Assembly: GCA_036770365.1 (NCBI GenBank)
Contig: DAIPJH010000004.1
Span: 1-64,000 of the forward strand
DNA length: 64,000 bases
Direction: 5' to 3'
Source: DAIPJH01 sp036770365
Lineage (GTDB): Bacteria > Pseudomonadota > Alphaproteobacteria > Rickettsiales > UBA998
This document shows, piece by piece, positions 24,979 to 33,821 of this stretch. The position numbers and the translations under genes are program-made. How positions within the stretch are numbered: position 1 is the first letter of the stretch; each line of letters begins with the position of its first letter. A model generated the notes under the pieces. It was given only the letters and a program-made list of their open reading frames with translations, was not told the origin of the DNA and searched no databases.

Positions 24979-25497
24979 TTACGCAGCGGCAGCAAGTTTT
25001 TGATGTTGCGCACGAAGCATCTTCACCAAACGCTCAGAAGCATCTTTTGGATCAATTTCTTCAGACGCAGCAACCTCACCTGCGAGACGACCTAGCGCAG
25101 ATTCATAAATCATACGCTCAGAGTATGAACGCTCAGATTGATCCACGTTTTTGTGTAGATCACGCACAACTTCAGCAATAGAAATAATATTGCCAGAATT
25201 GATTTTTGCTTCATATTCCTGCGCACGGCGAGACCACATGCCACGAGAAATTTTTGCTTTCCCCTTAAGGGTGGTGATTGCCTTTTTGATTTGATCATTA
25301 TCGCTTACATGGCGTAGACCCGCTGTTTTTGCGCGATGCATAGGAACGCGTAGGGTCATTTTTTCTTTGTCAAAGCCAATGACGAATAATTTGATTTCGA
25401 TTTCACCAATCTCTTGCGTCTCTTCGCCAGTGATACGACCGACTCCGTGGGTTGGGTAAACAACATAATCGCCTACTTTAAACTCTACTTCAGACAT
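24979..25497 (-). CDS. carD: CarD/CdnL family transcription regulator
   Basis: A 172-residue protein with the N-terminal RNA-polymerase-interacting domain of CarD/CdnL (FKVGDYVVYPTHGVGRI, then RVPMHRAKTAGLRHV) and a helical C-terminal domain ending in HQKLAAAA. In alphaproteobacteria this family binds the RNA polymerase beta subunit and stabilises open complexes at rRNA and other growth promoters. It has a monocistronic layout with a strong terminator after it and 250 bp of AT-rich leader upstream (25498-25747), in which I see no other gene. Confidence 0.95.
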   Translation of the reverse strand: MSEVEFKVGDYVVYPTHGVGRITGEETQEIGEIEIKLFVIGFDKEKMTLRVPMHRAKTAGLRHVSDNDQIKKAITTLKGKAKISRGMWSRRAQEYEAKINSGNIISIAEVVRDLHKNVDQSERSYSERMIYESALGRLAGEVAASEEIDPKDASERLVKMLRAQHQKLAAAA

Positions 25498-25747
25498 ATG
25501 AACCTCATTTTCACAAAAAACACAATTACAGCTTCTTCCAATGAGAAACTGTTAGGGCGAACTTCAACACATTATTTTTGGTAGTTAAGAGAAGCCTTAA
25601 AACACCATATTTAGTGTCTATCCAGAAATTAGGACGTGTCTTATATACCACAAAATTTAGGCAAAAAACAGGGGTAAATTAATATTTTTTTGAAAATATG
25701 TTATAAATTGTAGCTAATATGTGCGAAGTGAAGCTTTTGCGTGGTTT

Positions 25748-26083
25748 TTAGTCGCCAGTACCAGCCTTCGGGCTAAAGTATTTTGCTAGCTTGTCCTTCT
25801 CTTTTGCTAATTTATCTGCATCAGGAAGTGGTTCTTTCTTAACGGTGATGTTGGGCCATTGCGCAGCATATTTGCGATTAAGTTCCAACCAATCCATAGT
25901 GTCTGAAGATTCTGGGCGAATGGCATCCGCTGGGCATTCAGGTTCACATACGCCACAATCAATGCATTCATCGGGGTTGATGACGAGCATGTTCTCACCT
26001 TCATAGAAGCAATCGACAGGGCAGACGCTTACGCAGTCGGTATATTTACATTTAATACAACCATCTAGTACGATATATGTCAT
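25748..26083 (-). CDS. fdxA: 7Fe ferredoxin
   Basis: A 111-residue FdxA-type ferredoxin with one [3Fe-4S] and one [4Fe-4S] cluster. The first cluster region is CIKCKYTDCVSVCPVDC (Cys 9-25) and the second CIDCGVCEPECP. The extended C-terminal tail (WLELNRKYAAQWPNIT) is normal for the Azotobacter FdI-like, alphaproteobacterial group. It carries low-potential electrons. The partner is unknown. It is 16 bp downstream of the ccmC stop-proximal region's neighbour on the same strand, so the two genes may be co-transcribed. Confidence 0.95.
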   Translation of the reverse strand: MTYIVLDGCIKCKYTDCVSVCPVDCFYEGENMLVINPDECIDCGVCEPECPADAIRPESSDTMDWLELNRKYAAQWPNITVKKEPLPDADKLAKEKDKLAKYFSPKAGTGD

Positions 26084-26099
26084 GGTGACCGTAGCCTCT

Positions 26100-26825
26100 T
26101 TATCCGAATAGTTTCATTTGAAGGCGGCGAATTTTCGCGCCCATCAGTAATGTGCGTGCTTCATATAAAACAATTATTGTATAAAACAAGGCAAAAGCGA
26201 GGATCATGAGGCTTAATGGGAGCATCATGCTGCTGTCAATGGCATTGCCGCCTTCACGAAATAGGCTTGCAGGTTGATGAAGAGTGTTCCACCATGTTAC
26301 AGAAAATTTGATGATAGGAATGTTGATCGCGCCAAGGATGGCGAGTACGGCACAGATCTTTTGTGCGGCAGTGTCATTGTCTGCTTGACGTGCGATGGCC
26401 AGATAGCCGAGATAGAGAAAAAATAGGATGAGGTAAGAAGTCAGGCGCGCATCCCATACCCACCATGCGCCCCACATGGGTTTGCCCCAGAGCGATCCTG
26501 TGATGAGGGTGATGAATGTGAGTGCCGCACCCACGGGCGCGCTGGCACGGGCGATGACATCTGCTACGCTATGTTTCCAGACCAAAAAGACAAGCGATGC
26601 AAACGCCATGACGGTATAAACCATCATGGAGATCATTGCTGCTGGCACGTGCAGGTATAAAATGCGTACGGTTTCGCCTTGTTGGTAATCTGGGGGAGAA
26701 TCGCATAGTGCGTAGTATAAACCTAAAACGAGGGCGAAAATCGCCGTCACCACGAGATGCGGCAGCAGAAAATCCGTGAGTGCCATAAATCGCTTAGGAT
26801 TCGCAAATGTGGTGATCATGCCCAT
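26100..26825 (-). CDS. ccmC: Heme exporter protein CcmC
   Basis: A 241-residue six-helix membrane protein that loads heme onto CcmE in cytochrome c maturation. The tryptophan-rich WWVWDARLT signature and the two heme-side His regions (LYLHVPAAM and NTLHQPAS) are present. The open frame extends to 26996, but its first 57 codons have no family likeness and lie over an inverted repeat. I place the start at ATG 26825 (MGMITTFANP), with AAGGG about 7 bp upstream. No ccmA, ccmB or ccmD is adjacent here. Confidence 0.93.
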   Translation of the reverse strand: MGMITTFANPKRFMALTDFLLPHLVVTAIFALVLGLYYALCDSPPDYQQGETVRILYLHVPAAMISMMVYTVMAFASLVFLVWKHSVADVIARASAPVGAALTFITLITGSLWGKPMWGAWWVWDARLTSYLILFFLYLGYLAIARQADNDTAAQKICAVLAILGAINIPIIKFSVTWWNTLHQPASLFREGGNAIDSSMMLPLSLMILAFALFYTIIVLYEARTLLMGAKIRRLQMKLFG

Positions 26826-26867
26826 GAGATGCCCTTTTGTTGGTTCTGCTTTAGTCCAAAATGGTAA

Positions 26868-26903
26868 GGAGCGCAAATGACAAATGTCAATTTGTTTTGC
26901 TCC
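26868..26903. repeat. Inverted repeat in the ccmC leader
   Basis: Outer arms GGAGC (26868-26872) and GCTCC (26899-26903) enclose a TGACA/TGTCA inner palindrome with A/T-rich flanks. Just upstream in ccmC orientation (26903-26930) a GCGAGCAGA unit is repeated twice. A mobile palindrome or a leader structure is possible. Confidence 0.5.
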
Positions 26904-27015
26904 TCTGCTCGCCTTCTGCTCGCAAAATGAGTCTAAGTCTCGGCTGGTAATTCCGATCAAGCCATGCTTAATTGGAATTACCATGATATATTCCATCTCC
27001 TAGAGGCTATACCCT

Positions 27016-27828
27016 ATGCTGAAACACACAAAAGAACTCCTTGCCATCATGTCGCGCTTGCGTGACCCACAGACGGGTTGTCCGTGGGATGTGGAACAAA
27101 CCTTTGAAACGATCGCGCCTTACACGTTGGAAGAGGCGTATGAAGTCGTAGAAGCGATTGCGCAGGGGGATAGAGAGAAGCTTAAGGGTGAGCTTGGGGA
27201 TCTATTGTTTCAGGTGGTGTTTTATGCGCAAATGTCACAAGAAGAAGGAGGTTTTGATTTTGAGGATGTGGCGCAGGTGCAATGTGAAAAAATGATGCGT
27301 CGTCACCCACATGTGTTTGGTGAAGCGGAAATCAAAACGGCTGAGGCGCAGACGGAAAATTGGGAGCGCATAAAAAGAGCAGAGCGTGGGGCTGCGGGTA
27401 TGGGAGGACTTCTTGCGGATATTCCGTTGGCGTTTCCTGCGTTGTTGCGCGCACAGAAAATCCAAAAGCGTGCGGTATCTGTCGGGTTTGATTGGCCTGA
27501 GGGTGATGATTCGGGCGTATTTGCCAAGATTGATGAAGAAGTGGCGGAGGTGCGTGAGGCATATGCGAGCGGTGATAAGGCAGCACTGCAAGATGAGATT
27601 GGTGATGCGTTGTTTGCGCTGGTGAATCTGGCACGTCGCAGCGGTATCAATCCTGAAGAGGCGTTGCGTGGGACAAATAAAAAATTTGAACGACGGTTTA
27701 GCCACATGGAGGCGCAACTTCATGCAAAAGGCTTGCCTGTGGAGGCAATGAGGTCGATGGACTTGACAGGGTTAGATGCGTTGTGGGACGTTGCAAAGGC
27801 AGCGGAGCGAGGCGAAGATGCGGCTTAA
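27016..27828 (+). CDS. mazG: Nucleoside triphosphate pyrophosphohydrolase MazG
   Basis: A 270-residue all-alpha NTP pyrophosphatase that removes non-canonical NTPs. It has two tandem MazG domains: the first with CPWDVEQTFETIAPYTLEEAYE and ELGDLLFQVVFYAQM, the second with EEVAEVREA and DEIGDALFALVNLARR, giving the paired EExxE/ExxD metal ligands. The length matches the E. coli-type protein. It is divergent from ccmC, and the 3' end overlaps the next gene by 11 bp. Confidence 0.96.
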   Translation: MLKHTKELLAIMSRLRDPQTGCPWDVEQTFETIAPYTLEEAYEVVEAIAQGDREKLKGELGDLLFQVVFYAQMSQEEGGFDFEDVAQVQCEKMMRRHPHVFGEAEIKTAEAQTENWERIKRAERGAAGMGGLLADIPLAFPALLRAQKIQKRAVSVGFDWPEGDDSGVFAKIDEEVAEVREAYASGDKAALQDEIGDALFALVNLARRSGINPEEALRGTNKKFERRFSHMEAQLHAKGLPVEAMRSMDLTGLDALWDVAKAAERGEDAA

Positions 27829-28567
27829 AGGTAAGATTATTTTGGTGACGGGGGCGACCTCTGGTTTTGGTGAAGCGACCGTGCGTTTGGCTGTGGATGA
27901 GGGCGCACGTGTGATTGCACTTGGGCGTCGGACGGAGCGTTTGGCGGCGTTGGGTACGGAAAATATCTACTCTTTAACGGTGGATGTGCGCGATGAGGCG
28001 GAGGTGCAGACGGCAATTGACGGGCTTCCTGAGGCGTGGCGCGAGATTGATGTGCTGGTGGCGAATGCTGGGCTTGCTCTGAGTGCTGAGAAAGCATGGG
28101 ATGTACCCATAGCGCAGTGGCAACAGATGATTGAGACAAATATAAACGGTTTGCTTTATAGCGTGCGAGCGGTACTTCCTTCGATGTTAGCGCGAAATAA
28201 GGGGCATATTATCAGTATGGGGTCGATGGCGGGGTCGTATCCTTACGTTGGTGGTAATGTGTACGGCGGCACGAAGGCCTTTGTGCAGCAATTCATGATG
28301 GGGTTGCGTTGTGATTTGCTCGGTACTAAAATCCGTGCAACCAATCTTGAGCCGGGTTTAGCGGAGACGGAGTTTGCGCTGGTGCGGTACGATGGTGACG
28401 TAAAACGTGCGATGGACTTATATGCAGGGACGCAGCCACTCACGCCATCTGATGTCGCGGAGGTGGTGGTGTGGTGCGCATCACTGCCGGAACATGTAAA
28501 TATCAATCGTATGGAAATTATGCCAACGTGTCAGGCAGCGGGTGGTTTAGCGATTGCGCGCACATGA
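27818..28567 (+). CDS. Short-chain dehydrogenase/reductase (YdfG-like)
   Basis: A 249-residue classical SDR. The NAD(P) motif TGATSGFGEA is near the start, NAG (LVANAGLAL) follows, and the catalytic Ser is in SMGSMAGSYPY with YGGTK as the Tyr-x-x-x-Lys pair. The sequence is closest in style to the YdfG/serine 3-dehydrogenase group, which oxidises 3-hydroxy acids or reduces malonic semialdehyde. Substrate is inferred only. ATG 27818, with GGAGCGAGG upstream, overlaps the mazG end, so the two are coupled. The 3' end overlaps cybB by 21 bp, tail to tail. Confidence 0.92.
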   Translation: MRLKGKIILVTGATSGFGEATVRLAVDEGARVIALGRRTERLAALGTENIYSLTVDVRDEAEVQTAIDGLPEAWREIDVLVANAGLALSAEKAWDVPIAQWQQMIETNINGLLYSVRAVLPSMLARNKGHIISMGSMAGSYPYVGGNVYGGTKAFVQQFMMGLRCDLLGTKIRATNLEPGLAETEFALVRYDGDVKRAMDLYAGTQPLTPSDVAEVVVWCASLPEHVNINRMEIMPTCQAAGGLAIART

Positions 28568-29107
28568 TCTTACGCAAGGAAGCATACGCTTTAATATATC
28601 ATCTTTTTTTATAAAATGATGATAGAGGGCTGCACCAGCATGTAGGGCGATAAGGGCAATCAGCATATTGCCATAGAGTTCATGGGTTTCTTTCATGGCC
28701 TCATGCATGGCATGACTTTTCTCAGTCAATGTGGGTAGATTAAACAGACCAAAAACACCAACGGGATAGCCAGCAGCAGAACTTAATGCCCAACCAGAAA
28801 GTGGCATTGCAATCATCAGAACATAAAGCATGTAATGTGCAAAAGAGGCGGCGGTTTCTTGTGCCTTTGTTAACAATACCGACGGTGCGGGTTGCGCACT
28901 TAGAAAACGCCAGATGAGGCGAATTAGTACAAGCGCAAGGATGGTAATTCCAAAAGATTTGTGGGTCAGTATTGCTGTGAATTTATATTCTTTGGGAAGA
29001 GCATCTAGCATTAACCCTAATATCAACATGCCAATCATCAAACACGCCATCACCCAATGTAGAAAACGGCTAAAACAGTTGTATTGAGAGGAAGGATCTT
29101 CGGTCAT
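28547..29107 (-). CDS. Cytochrome b561 family protein
   Basis: A 186-residue four-helix membrane cytochrome. Membrane segments lie at about 13-33, 48-66, 88-108 and 145-165, with His residues in HWVMACLM, THKSFGITIL, AHYMLYVLMIAMPLSGW and LHAGAALYHHF that fit two b-type hemes. The family moves electrons from quinol, for example as a superoxide:quinone oxidoreductase. The start MTEDPSSQYNCFSRFLHW is typical. It is separated by 26 bp from the following minus-strand hypothetical. Confidence 0.92.
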   Translation of the reverse strand: MTEDPSSQYNCFSRFLHWVMACLMIGMLILGLMLDALPKEYKFTAILTHKSFGITILALVLIRLIWRFLSAQPAPSVLLTKAQETAASFAHYMLYVLMIAMPLSGWALSSAAGYPVGVFGLFNLPTLTEKSHAMHEAMKETHELYGNMLIALIALHAGAALYHHFIKKDDILKRMLPCVRSCARNR

Positions 29108-29133
29108 ATCTGCTATATTCCACGTAATGTTAT

Positions 29134-29457
29134 TTAAGTAGAAGCTTCTGTGCGCAAGGTATCATACGCCGTGCGAATAGCTGAGATGGCGCAGATCATC
29201 CACTGTTTTGCTTCGCGTACAGAAAGTTCATGTTGGTTCATTTGGCGTACAGCCTCGTGAAAACGCAAGCAATTGAGGGTGATGGTGTGATCATTTGCGG
29301 CTTCTTCAATCTCAGAAAGTGAACGCATGGCACTGCGTTCTTCTACAAGGTCTTGGATAAAGTTTTCCAGTACGCGGATATTCATGTCCACTTCGTGAAA
29401 GGGCATCATTTGCGCTTGCAGGGTCATTTCTTCGGTAAAGCGAACGGTCATGGACAA
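29134..29457 (-). CDS. Small helical hypothetical protein
   Basis: A 107-residue protein, possibly starting at the third codon (MTVRF), predicted as almost entirely helical. It has ERSAMRSLSEIEEAANDH and a C-terminal WMICAISAIRTAYDTLRTE. There is no membrane segment or signal peptide. It lies 54 bp downstream of clpP on the same strand and could be in its transcript. I do not recognise the family. An AGGAGA ribosome site is visible just upstream of the start. Confidence 0.65.
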   Translation of the reverse strand: MSMTVRFTEEMTLQAQMMPFHEVDMNIRVLENFIQDLVEERSAMRSLSEIEEAANDHTITLNCLRFHEAVRQMNQHELSVREAKQWMICAISAIRTAYDTLRTEAST

Positions 29458-29511
29458 TCTCCTTTATAAAGAAAACCTTACAAGGCGATGATGCCCTATC
29501 AGGTTGGGTGA

Positions 29512-30156
29512 TTATTTCTTAGTTTCTTTTGCAGGTTTATCATTGCGGACGCTGACGATCTCATCAATCAAACCAAATTTGAGTGCTTCTTCAGGACTCA
29601 TGAAATTATCACGATCCATTGATTTTTCGACGACAGCCATTTTTTGACCTGTGTGATGTACATAGATCTCATTGAGGCGTTTGCGAAGAGCAATAATCTC
29701 TTTTGCGTGGATTTCAATGTCAGATGCCTGACCACGGAAACCGCCTGAAGGTTGGTGAATCATGATGCGGGCATTCGGGGTGCAGAAGCGTTTACCCACC
29801 GCACCTGCTTGTAGCAAGAGTGAACCCATAGAGCAGGCTTGCCCAATGCACAAGGTTGATACTTTAGGGCGGATATATTGCATGGTGTCATAGATCGACA
29901 GCCCTGCGGTCACAACACCACCAGGAGAGTTGATATACATTGAAATTTCTTTATCAGGATTCTCAGACTCAAGGAACAAAAGCTGCGCTACAATGATCGA
30001 CGCCATATTATCTTCCACTTGACCTGTGAGGAAGATAATACGTTCTTTCAGCAAACGCGAGTAAATGTCGAATGAACGTTCACCACGGCTTGTTTGCTCA
30101 ATAACCATTGGCACAAGAGCGTTGTATGTTTGAATCATGTCCTGCGCGTCACGCAT
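29512..30156 (-). CDS. clpP: ATP-dependent Clp protease proteolytic subunit
   Basis: The 214-residue serine peptidase that forms the tetradecameric barrel and works with ClpX or ClpA. The catalytic triad is visible: Ser109 in GQACSMGS, His134 in RIMIHQPSGG and Asp183 in DRDNFMSPEEA. The start MRDAQDMIQTYNALVPMVIE matches alphaproteobacterial ClpP with a short propeptide. clpX and tig are not adjacent in this window, unlike the common tig-clpP-clpX order. Confidence 0.97.
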   Translation of the reverse strand: MRDAQDMIQTYNALVPMVIEQTSRGERSFDIYSRLLKERIIFLTGQVEDNMASIIVAQLLFLESENPDKEISMYINSPGGVVTAGLSIYDTMQYIRPKVSTLCIGQACSMGSLLLQAGAVGKRFCTPNARIMIHQPSGGFRGQASDIEIHAKEIIALRKRLNEIYVHHTGQKMAVVEKSMDRDNFMSPEEALKFGLIDEIVSVRNDKPAKETKK

Positions 30157-30302
30157 GGTAACCTCATAAAAAGATAATATTAGAAGAAAAACTTACCTAT
30201 TCATGGCGCGCTCTGGGCGCAAAAGCAAAGCGGAAGATTAAAAAAAAGTGTTTTTGTGCTTCTTGTGCGCTGCATTCATGTTTTTTTGCATCAGTTTTTG
30301 GA

Positions 30303-30330
30303 GGGGCTAGGGGCTAGGTGCTAGGGATTA
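30303..30330 (+). repeat. Heptamer array (4 units)
   Basis: Four consecutive 7-bp units (GGGGCTA twice, then GGTGCTA and GGGATTA) in the gap between the divergent clpP and hslO genes. It belongs to the same GNNNCTA-type class as the arrays at 61077 and 61144. The rest of the 260-bp gap is AT-rich with no gene seen. Confidence 0.6.
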
Positions 30331-30423
30331 GCGAAATTTAGGGTGTGTTGCCGAATGATATAAAGCTATAAAATCTTCAAAAAGAACGTTTCAAAATAAA
30401 TTTGGCTGAGTTATAGTGTGTTT

Positions 30424-31461
30424 ATGGAATCTACGATGAATGAAAACCCTCCGAAGAAGGCAAATCTTGATTTGCTAAGGTATGAGGATGTTTTGCAGCC
30501 GTTTGTGTTGCATCGTTCTGCTGTGCGTGGGCGTACGGTTCGGCTTTCTCCGTGCTTAAATGAAATTTTGTCGCGGCATGACTATCCTGCGCCAGTAAGC
30601 TTTTTGTTGGCTGAGTTTCTGACGTTGGCGGCGATGTTGTCGGCAAATTTGAACGAAGGGGGAATTTTGACCCTTCAGGCCAAAGGTGATGGGCCTATCA
30701 AATTTATTGTGGTGGATGCTGTGCATGGTGGTGCGCTTCGTGGCTATGCGGACATTGCTGTAGGTGGTCGTGAGGCTTTGGATGCGCTGGAGCATGAAGG
30801 TGCGGATGCTGTCTTGTCTGAGTTGATGGGCAAGGGGTATGTCTGTATGACACTTGATATGGGGTATGGTGAGCCTTATCAGGGGATTGTGCCGCTTGAA
30901 GGAGATACGATCTCGGATGCGATGGAGCAGTATTTTACGCTCTCGCATCAAGTTGATGTCATGTTTAATTGTATGATTAGTAAGCAGCCGCAAGATGATG
31001 GTTCGACGCTATGGCGTGCGGGTGGTATCATGATCGAGCGTATTCCTGAAGAGGGCGGCAAAACTTCAGAGGAAACGGACGATATGTTGCGCGCTGAAGA
31101 AGGCGCATCTTTCGTACCTAAATTGCCGCCTATACGTGAAGTTGATGAAATGGGTTTGCGTGGATGGGATTATAATGTGTTATTGGTCAATACCACAACC
31201 CCAGAGGAATTGCTCGACCCTCATCTTGCGCCGAGTGCGTTACTTTATCGTCTATTTAATGAAGGGGGTGTGTGGATTAATGACTCGCATGCTATTTCTG
31301 CGGGGTGTCGTTGTTCACGGGAGAAGATTGCCCAGGTGCTTTCGTCTATGGGTGAGGAGACGATTGAGGAAATGAAGCAAGACGATGTGATTACGGTCAC
31401 TTGTCAATTCTGCAACACAACGGAAGTGTTTGTAGATGCGGATTTGCATGTAATAAATTAA
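30424..31461 (+). CDS. hslO: Redox-regulated chaperone Hsp33
   Basis: A holdase of about 345 residues, activated by oxidation. The N-terminal dimer domain has SFLLAEFLTLAAMLSANL and LQAKGDGPIKFIVVDA. The C-terminal redox switch has four zinc Cys: CRC (about 295, 297) and CQFC (about 327, 330). Start choice is uncertain: GTG 30418, ATG 30424 or ATG 30436, with no strong ribosome site. I use the first ATG. The protein is somewhat longer than E. coli Hsp33 because of a charged segment near 210-235 (EEGGKTSEETDDMLRAEEGA). Confidence 0.95.
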   Translation: MESTMNENPPKKANLDLLRYEDVLQPFVLHRSAVRGRTVRLSPCLNEILSRHDYPAPVSFLLAEFLTLAAMLSANLNEGGILTLQAKGDGPIKFIVVDAVHGGALRGYADIAVGGREALDALEHEGADAVLSELMGKGYVCMTLDMGYGEPYQGIVPLEGDTISDAMEQYFTLSHQVDVMFNCMISKQPQDDGSTLWRAGGIMIERIPEEGGKTSEETDDMLRAEEGASFVPKLPPIREVDEMGLRGWDYNVLLVNTTTPEELLDPHLAPSALLYRLFNEGGVWINDSHAISAGCRCSREKIAQVLSSMGEETIEEMKQDDVITVTCQFCNTTEVFVDADLHVIN

Positions 31462-31519
31462 TTTATCCTTTCTTTGTAAAGAATGTGGTAGACGGTTGAT
31501 TCTTGTAAAATTTCTTGTT

Positions 31520-31546
31520 GTTCCAGCACAAGCTGGCATCTAGATA
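31520..31546 (+). repeat. Degenerate ATTCCAGC palindrome
   Basis: CCAGC (31523-31527), ACAA loop, GCTGG (31532-31536), then CATCTAGAT. It is the same palindrome as at 49454, including the TCTAGAT that follows there, but with decayed outer stem pairs. It lies in the hslO-pcm gap. Confidence 0.5.
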
Positions 31547-31615
31547 GCCATTCTTTAAATTCCAGCTTGCCGCTAGCATGACGGAAAATAGGGTGGTGGA
31601 AAAAGCGTTTAAGGT

Positions 31616-32272
31616 ATGAATTCTCAGTCTTCTGATGGGTTTTTGAGTGATCGCATACGCTTGCTAATGAAGCTGCGTGGTGAGGGGATTACGGATACAG
31701 TGTTGCTTTCTGCTATCGAAAAGACGCCCAGAGAATTATTTATTCCTTCGATGTTTCAAGATAAAGCGTATGAAGACATTGCGCTGCCGATCGAAGCAGG
31801 GCAGACCATTTCACAACCTTCTGTGGTGGCGTGGATGACGGCGGCTTTGGATGTGAATGAGCGTTCTCGCGTGCTAGAGATCGGTACGGGGTCGGGCTAT
31901 CAGGCGGCGGTATTGTCGCGTTTATGCCGTCGGGTATATACTATCGAACGTCATAAGCATCTGATGGAGCTTGCAAGTTCTCGTTTTCAGCATCTTGCCT
32001 TGCCCAATATCACCACACGGATAGGAGATGGTTCAAAGGGATGGTTTGAGGCTGCTCCGTTTGATAGGATTTTGGTAACCGCGGCGGCATCGCATGTGCC
32101 GTCACATTTGCTGGAGCAGTTGAGTGTGGGTGGGGTCATGGTAATTCCTGTTGGTGATCCTACGGGAGAGCAGATTTTATTGCGCATTGAGCGTGATGGA
32201 GATGGGTATAGTTCGCAACATTTGATGAATGTTCGTTTCGTTCCGCTCATTGAAGGTAAGATTCCGTCTTGA
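31616..32272 (+). CDS. pcm: Protein-L-isoaspartate O-methyltransferase
   Basis: A 218-residue SAM-dependent repair methyltransferase for isoaspartyl residues. The family signature GQTISQPSVVAWM precedes SAM motif I, VLEIGTGSGYQAAVLS, and RILVTAAASHVPSHLLEQL lies in the C-terminal part. Its length matches E. coli Pcm. It lies upstream of an nlpD-like gene on the same strand, as in the E. coli pcm-nlpD pair, with a 67-bp gap. Confidence 0.96.
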   Translation: MNSQSSDGFLSDRIRLLMKLRGEGITDTVLLSAIEKTPRELFIPSMFQDKAYEDIALPIEAGQTISQPSVVAWMTAALDVNERSRVLEIGTGSGYQAAVLSRLCRRVYTIERHKHLMELASSRFQHLALPNITTRIGDGSKGWFEAAPFDRILVTAAASHVPSHLLEQLSVGGVMVIPVGDPTGEQILLRIERDGDGYSSQHLMNVRFVPLIEGKIPS

Positions 32273-32339
32273 AAATGGCTGTGGTTGCAGTATGCATGCG
32301 TATATCGAAGATGCGTAGAGCAAATAAGTGAGGGTGATG

Positions 32340-33821
32340 ATGAAAATATGGCGTGTAATGGTGTTGAGTGGGGTTGCTTCTTTGAGTGCGGCATGTATGC
32401 AAGATCGCGCTGCTCCTGTGGCATATCATGGTAATGAAGTTTATAAAAAAGAAGGTCGCTACGATTTACAAGGCAATGAATTACCGAAATATTCTTCGGA
32501 TCACCCTGCAAATTTGGAATCGCATATTGCCGATAAATATGTAAGTCAGGATGCGGAATATGGTGTGGCTGCCGAGCTAGATTCGATACAAAGCACAGAC
32601 ATCACTCATTTAGATTCACAGGTTTCATCATCGTCTTTTACTTCTTCCGCTCCCGCTACTATGCTAAGCGTACCTGCTGTAGATAACGCAGCGGTGAGTT
32701 CGCAGGGGGATCAAGAAAGCTTCTTTGCCAAGATAAAGCGTAATGCTAATGAACTGGCGGATGCGATTGATAATTCCATTCAACAGAATGCTACGGGTCA
32801 GGGGCATGGTGTAGCGACTCCTCCTGCGTCCTCGCCGCAGGTTTCTACCGCAGCGATGCGGCCACCACTGACGACGCCATCTAGCATTAATATTAGCAAT
32901 ACGATGACGCCGCAGCCTCAACTACAACCTGTATCGCCGCCATCTGTTGCCGTGATCTCGGCGAAGGATGCGCCACCGCCACTTAATCCTCGAGCAACGC
33001 CTGCGGTGAACGTTGCGGCGCCGCCTGCACCTGCTTCTGTCAATGTCCAAGCACCATCTCAGCATTATGGGGCGGTGACCGATGCGACGGATGCAATGAA
33101 CAAGATGAACAAAGCGATGGAGGATAAAACCGCGCATGTGCAGCCGAGTAATACACCTGCGGTGAACGTTGTTGTGCCAGAAACGAAACCGGTAGAAAAA
33201 AAAGTAGAAGCGAAAACAGTGAAAGTTGATAAGGCTGATGCGACAATGATAGAAGAAGAGGTGACGCGTAGTGATACGCCTGCCGCGCCGATGCAAGAAG
33301 TTGGTGGTCAAGTTGAGCAAGAGTTAAAGGAAAATACGGTTAAAACTGCCGTCGCTCTGCCTGCAAAGGATGAAACGGCAGAAACGGAAAAGCAGTTGAA
33401 AGAAGATATGGCGGCGGAAGTCGGCAGTATGGAAGTTGATAATTCAGATGAAATGCTGTGGCCTGTTAAAGGGAAACTTATCTCTAAGTTCGGTGATGAT
33501 AAAGGTGGACATAAAAATGATGGTGTTAATATTGCCGCCAAAAAAGGTGCGCCAATTCGCGCTGTGGGGGATGGCACGGTGATCTATGCTGATAGTCGTT
33601 TGAAAGAATATGGAAATATGATTATCATTCAGCATAGTAATGGTTATTTGTCAGCGTATGCTCATGCTGGGGAGTTGACCGTGAGTAAAGGAGATACGGT
33701 CAAGCGAGGTCAGTTGATCGCTACCGTTGGAAAAACAGGTGATGTGGATAAACCACAATTACATTTTGCGCTACGTAAAGACCGCCAGCCTGTTGATCCT
33801 GAGACAGTGTTGACGAAGTAG
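32340..33821 (+). CDS. NlpD-like lipoprotein with degenerate LytM/M23 domain
   Basis: A 493-residue lipoprotein. The signal peptide MKIWRVMVLSGVASLSAAC has lipobox LSAAC with Cys19. Residues 20-370 are low-complexity (Pro/Ala/Val/Glu) with repeated TPAVNV motifs. Residues 373-490 form an M23/LytM domain (LWPVKGKLISKFG through QLHFALRKDRQPVDPETVL). Two zinc ligands of the HxGxD motif are replaced (DGVN), and the HxH motif reads QLH, so it should be non-catalytic, like E. coli NlpD, which activates AmiC during cell separation. No LysM is seen. ATG 32340, with GAGGG upstream, is preferred to GTG 32328. Confidence 0.9.
   Translation: MKIWRVMVLSGVASLSAACMQDRAAPVAYHGNEVYKKEGRYDLQGNELPKYSSDHPANLESHIADKYVSQDAEYGVAAELDSIQSTDITHLDSQVSSSSFTSSAPATMLSVPAVDNAAVSSQGDQESFFAKIKRNANELADAIDNSIQQNATGQGHGVATPPASSPQVSTAAMRPPLTTPSSINISNTMTPQPQLQPVSPPSVAVISAKDAPPPLNPRATPAVNVAAPPAPASVNVQAPSQHYGAVTDATDAMNKMNKAMEDKTAHVQPSNTPAVNVVVPETKPVEKKVEAKTVKVDKADATMIEEEVTRSDTPAAPMQEVGGQVEQELKENTVKTAVALPAKDETAETEKQLKEDMAAEVGSMEVDNSDEMLWPVKGKLISKFGDDKGGHKNDGVNIAAKKGAPIRAVGDGTVIYADSRLKEYGNMIIIQHSNGYLSAYAHAGELTVSKGDTVKRGQLIATVGKTGDVDKPQLHFALRKDRQPVDPETVLTK

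Noticed and set aside
26826..26996. N-terminal extension of CcmC as real protein
   Set aside because: No family likeness, it overlies an inverted repeat, and a better start with a ribosome site exists at 26825.
27303..27707. Long antisense frames over mazG
   Set aside because: They mirror mazG codons; MazG itself has all motifs.
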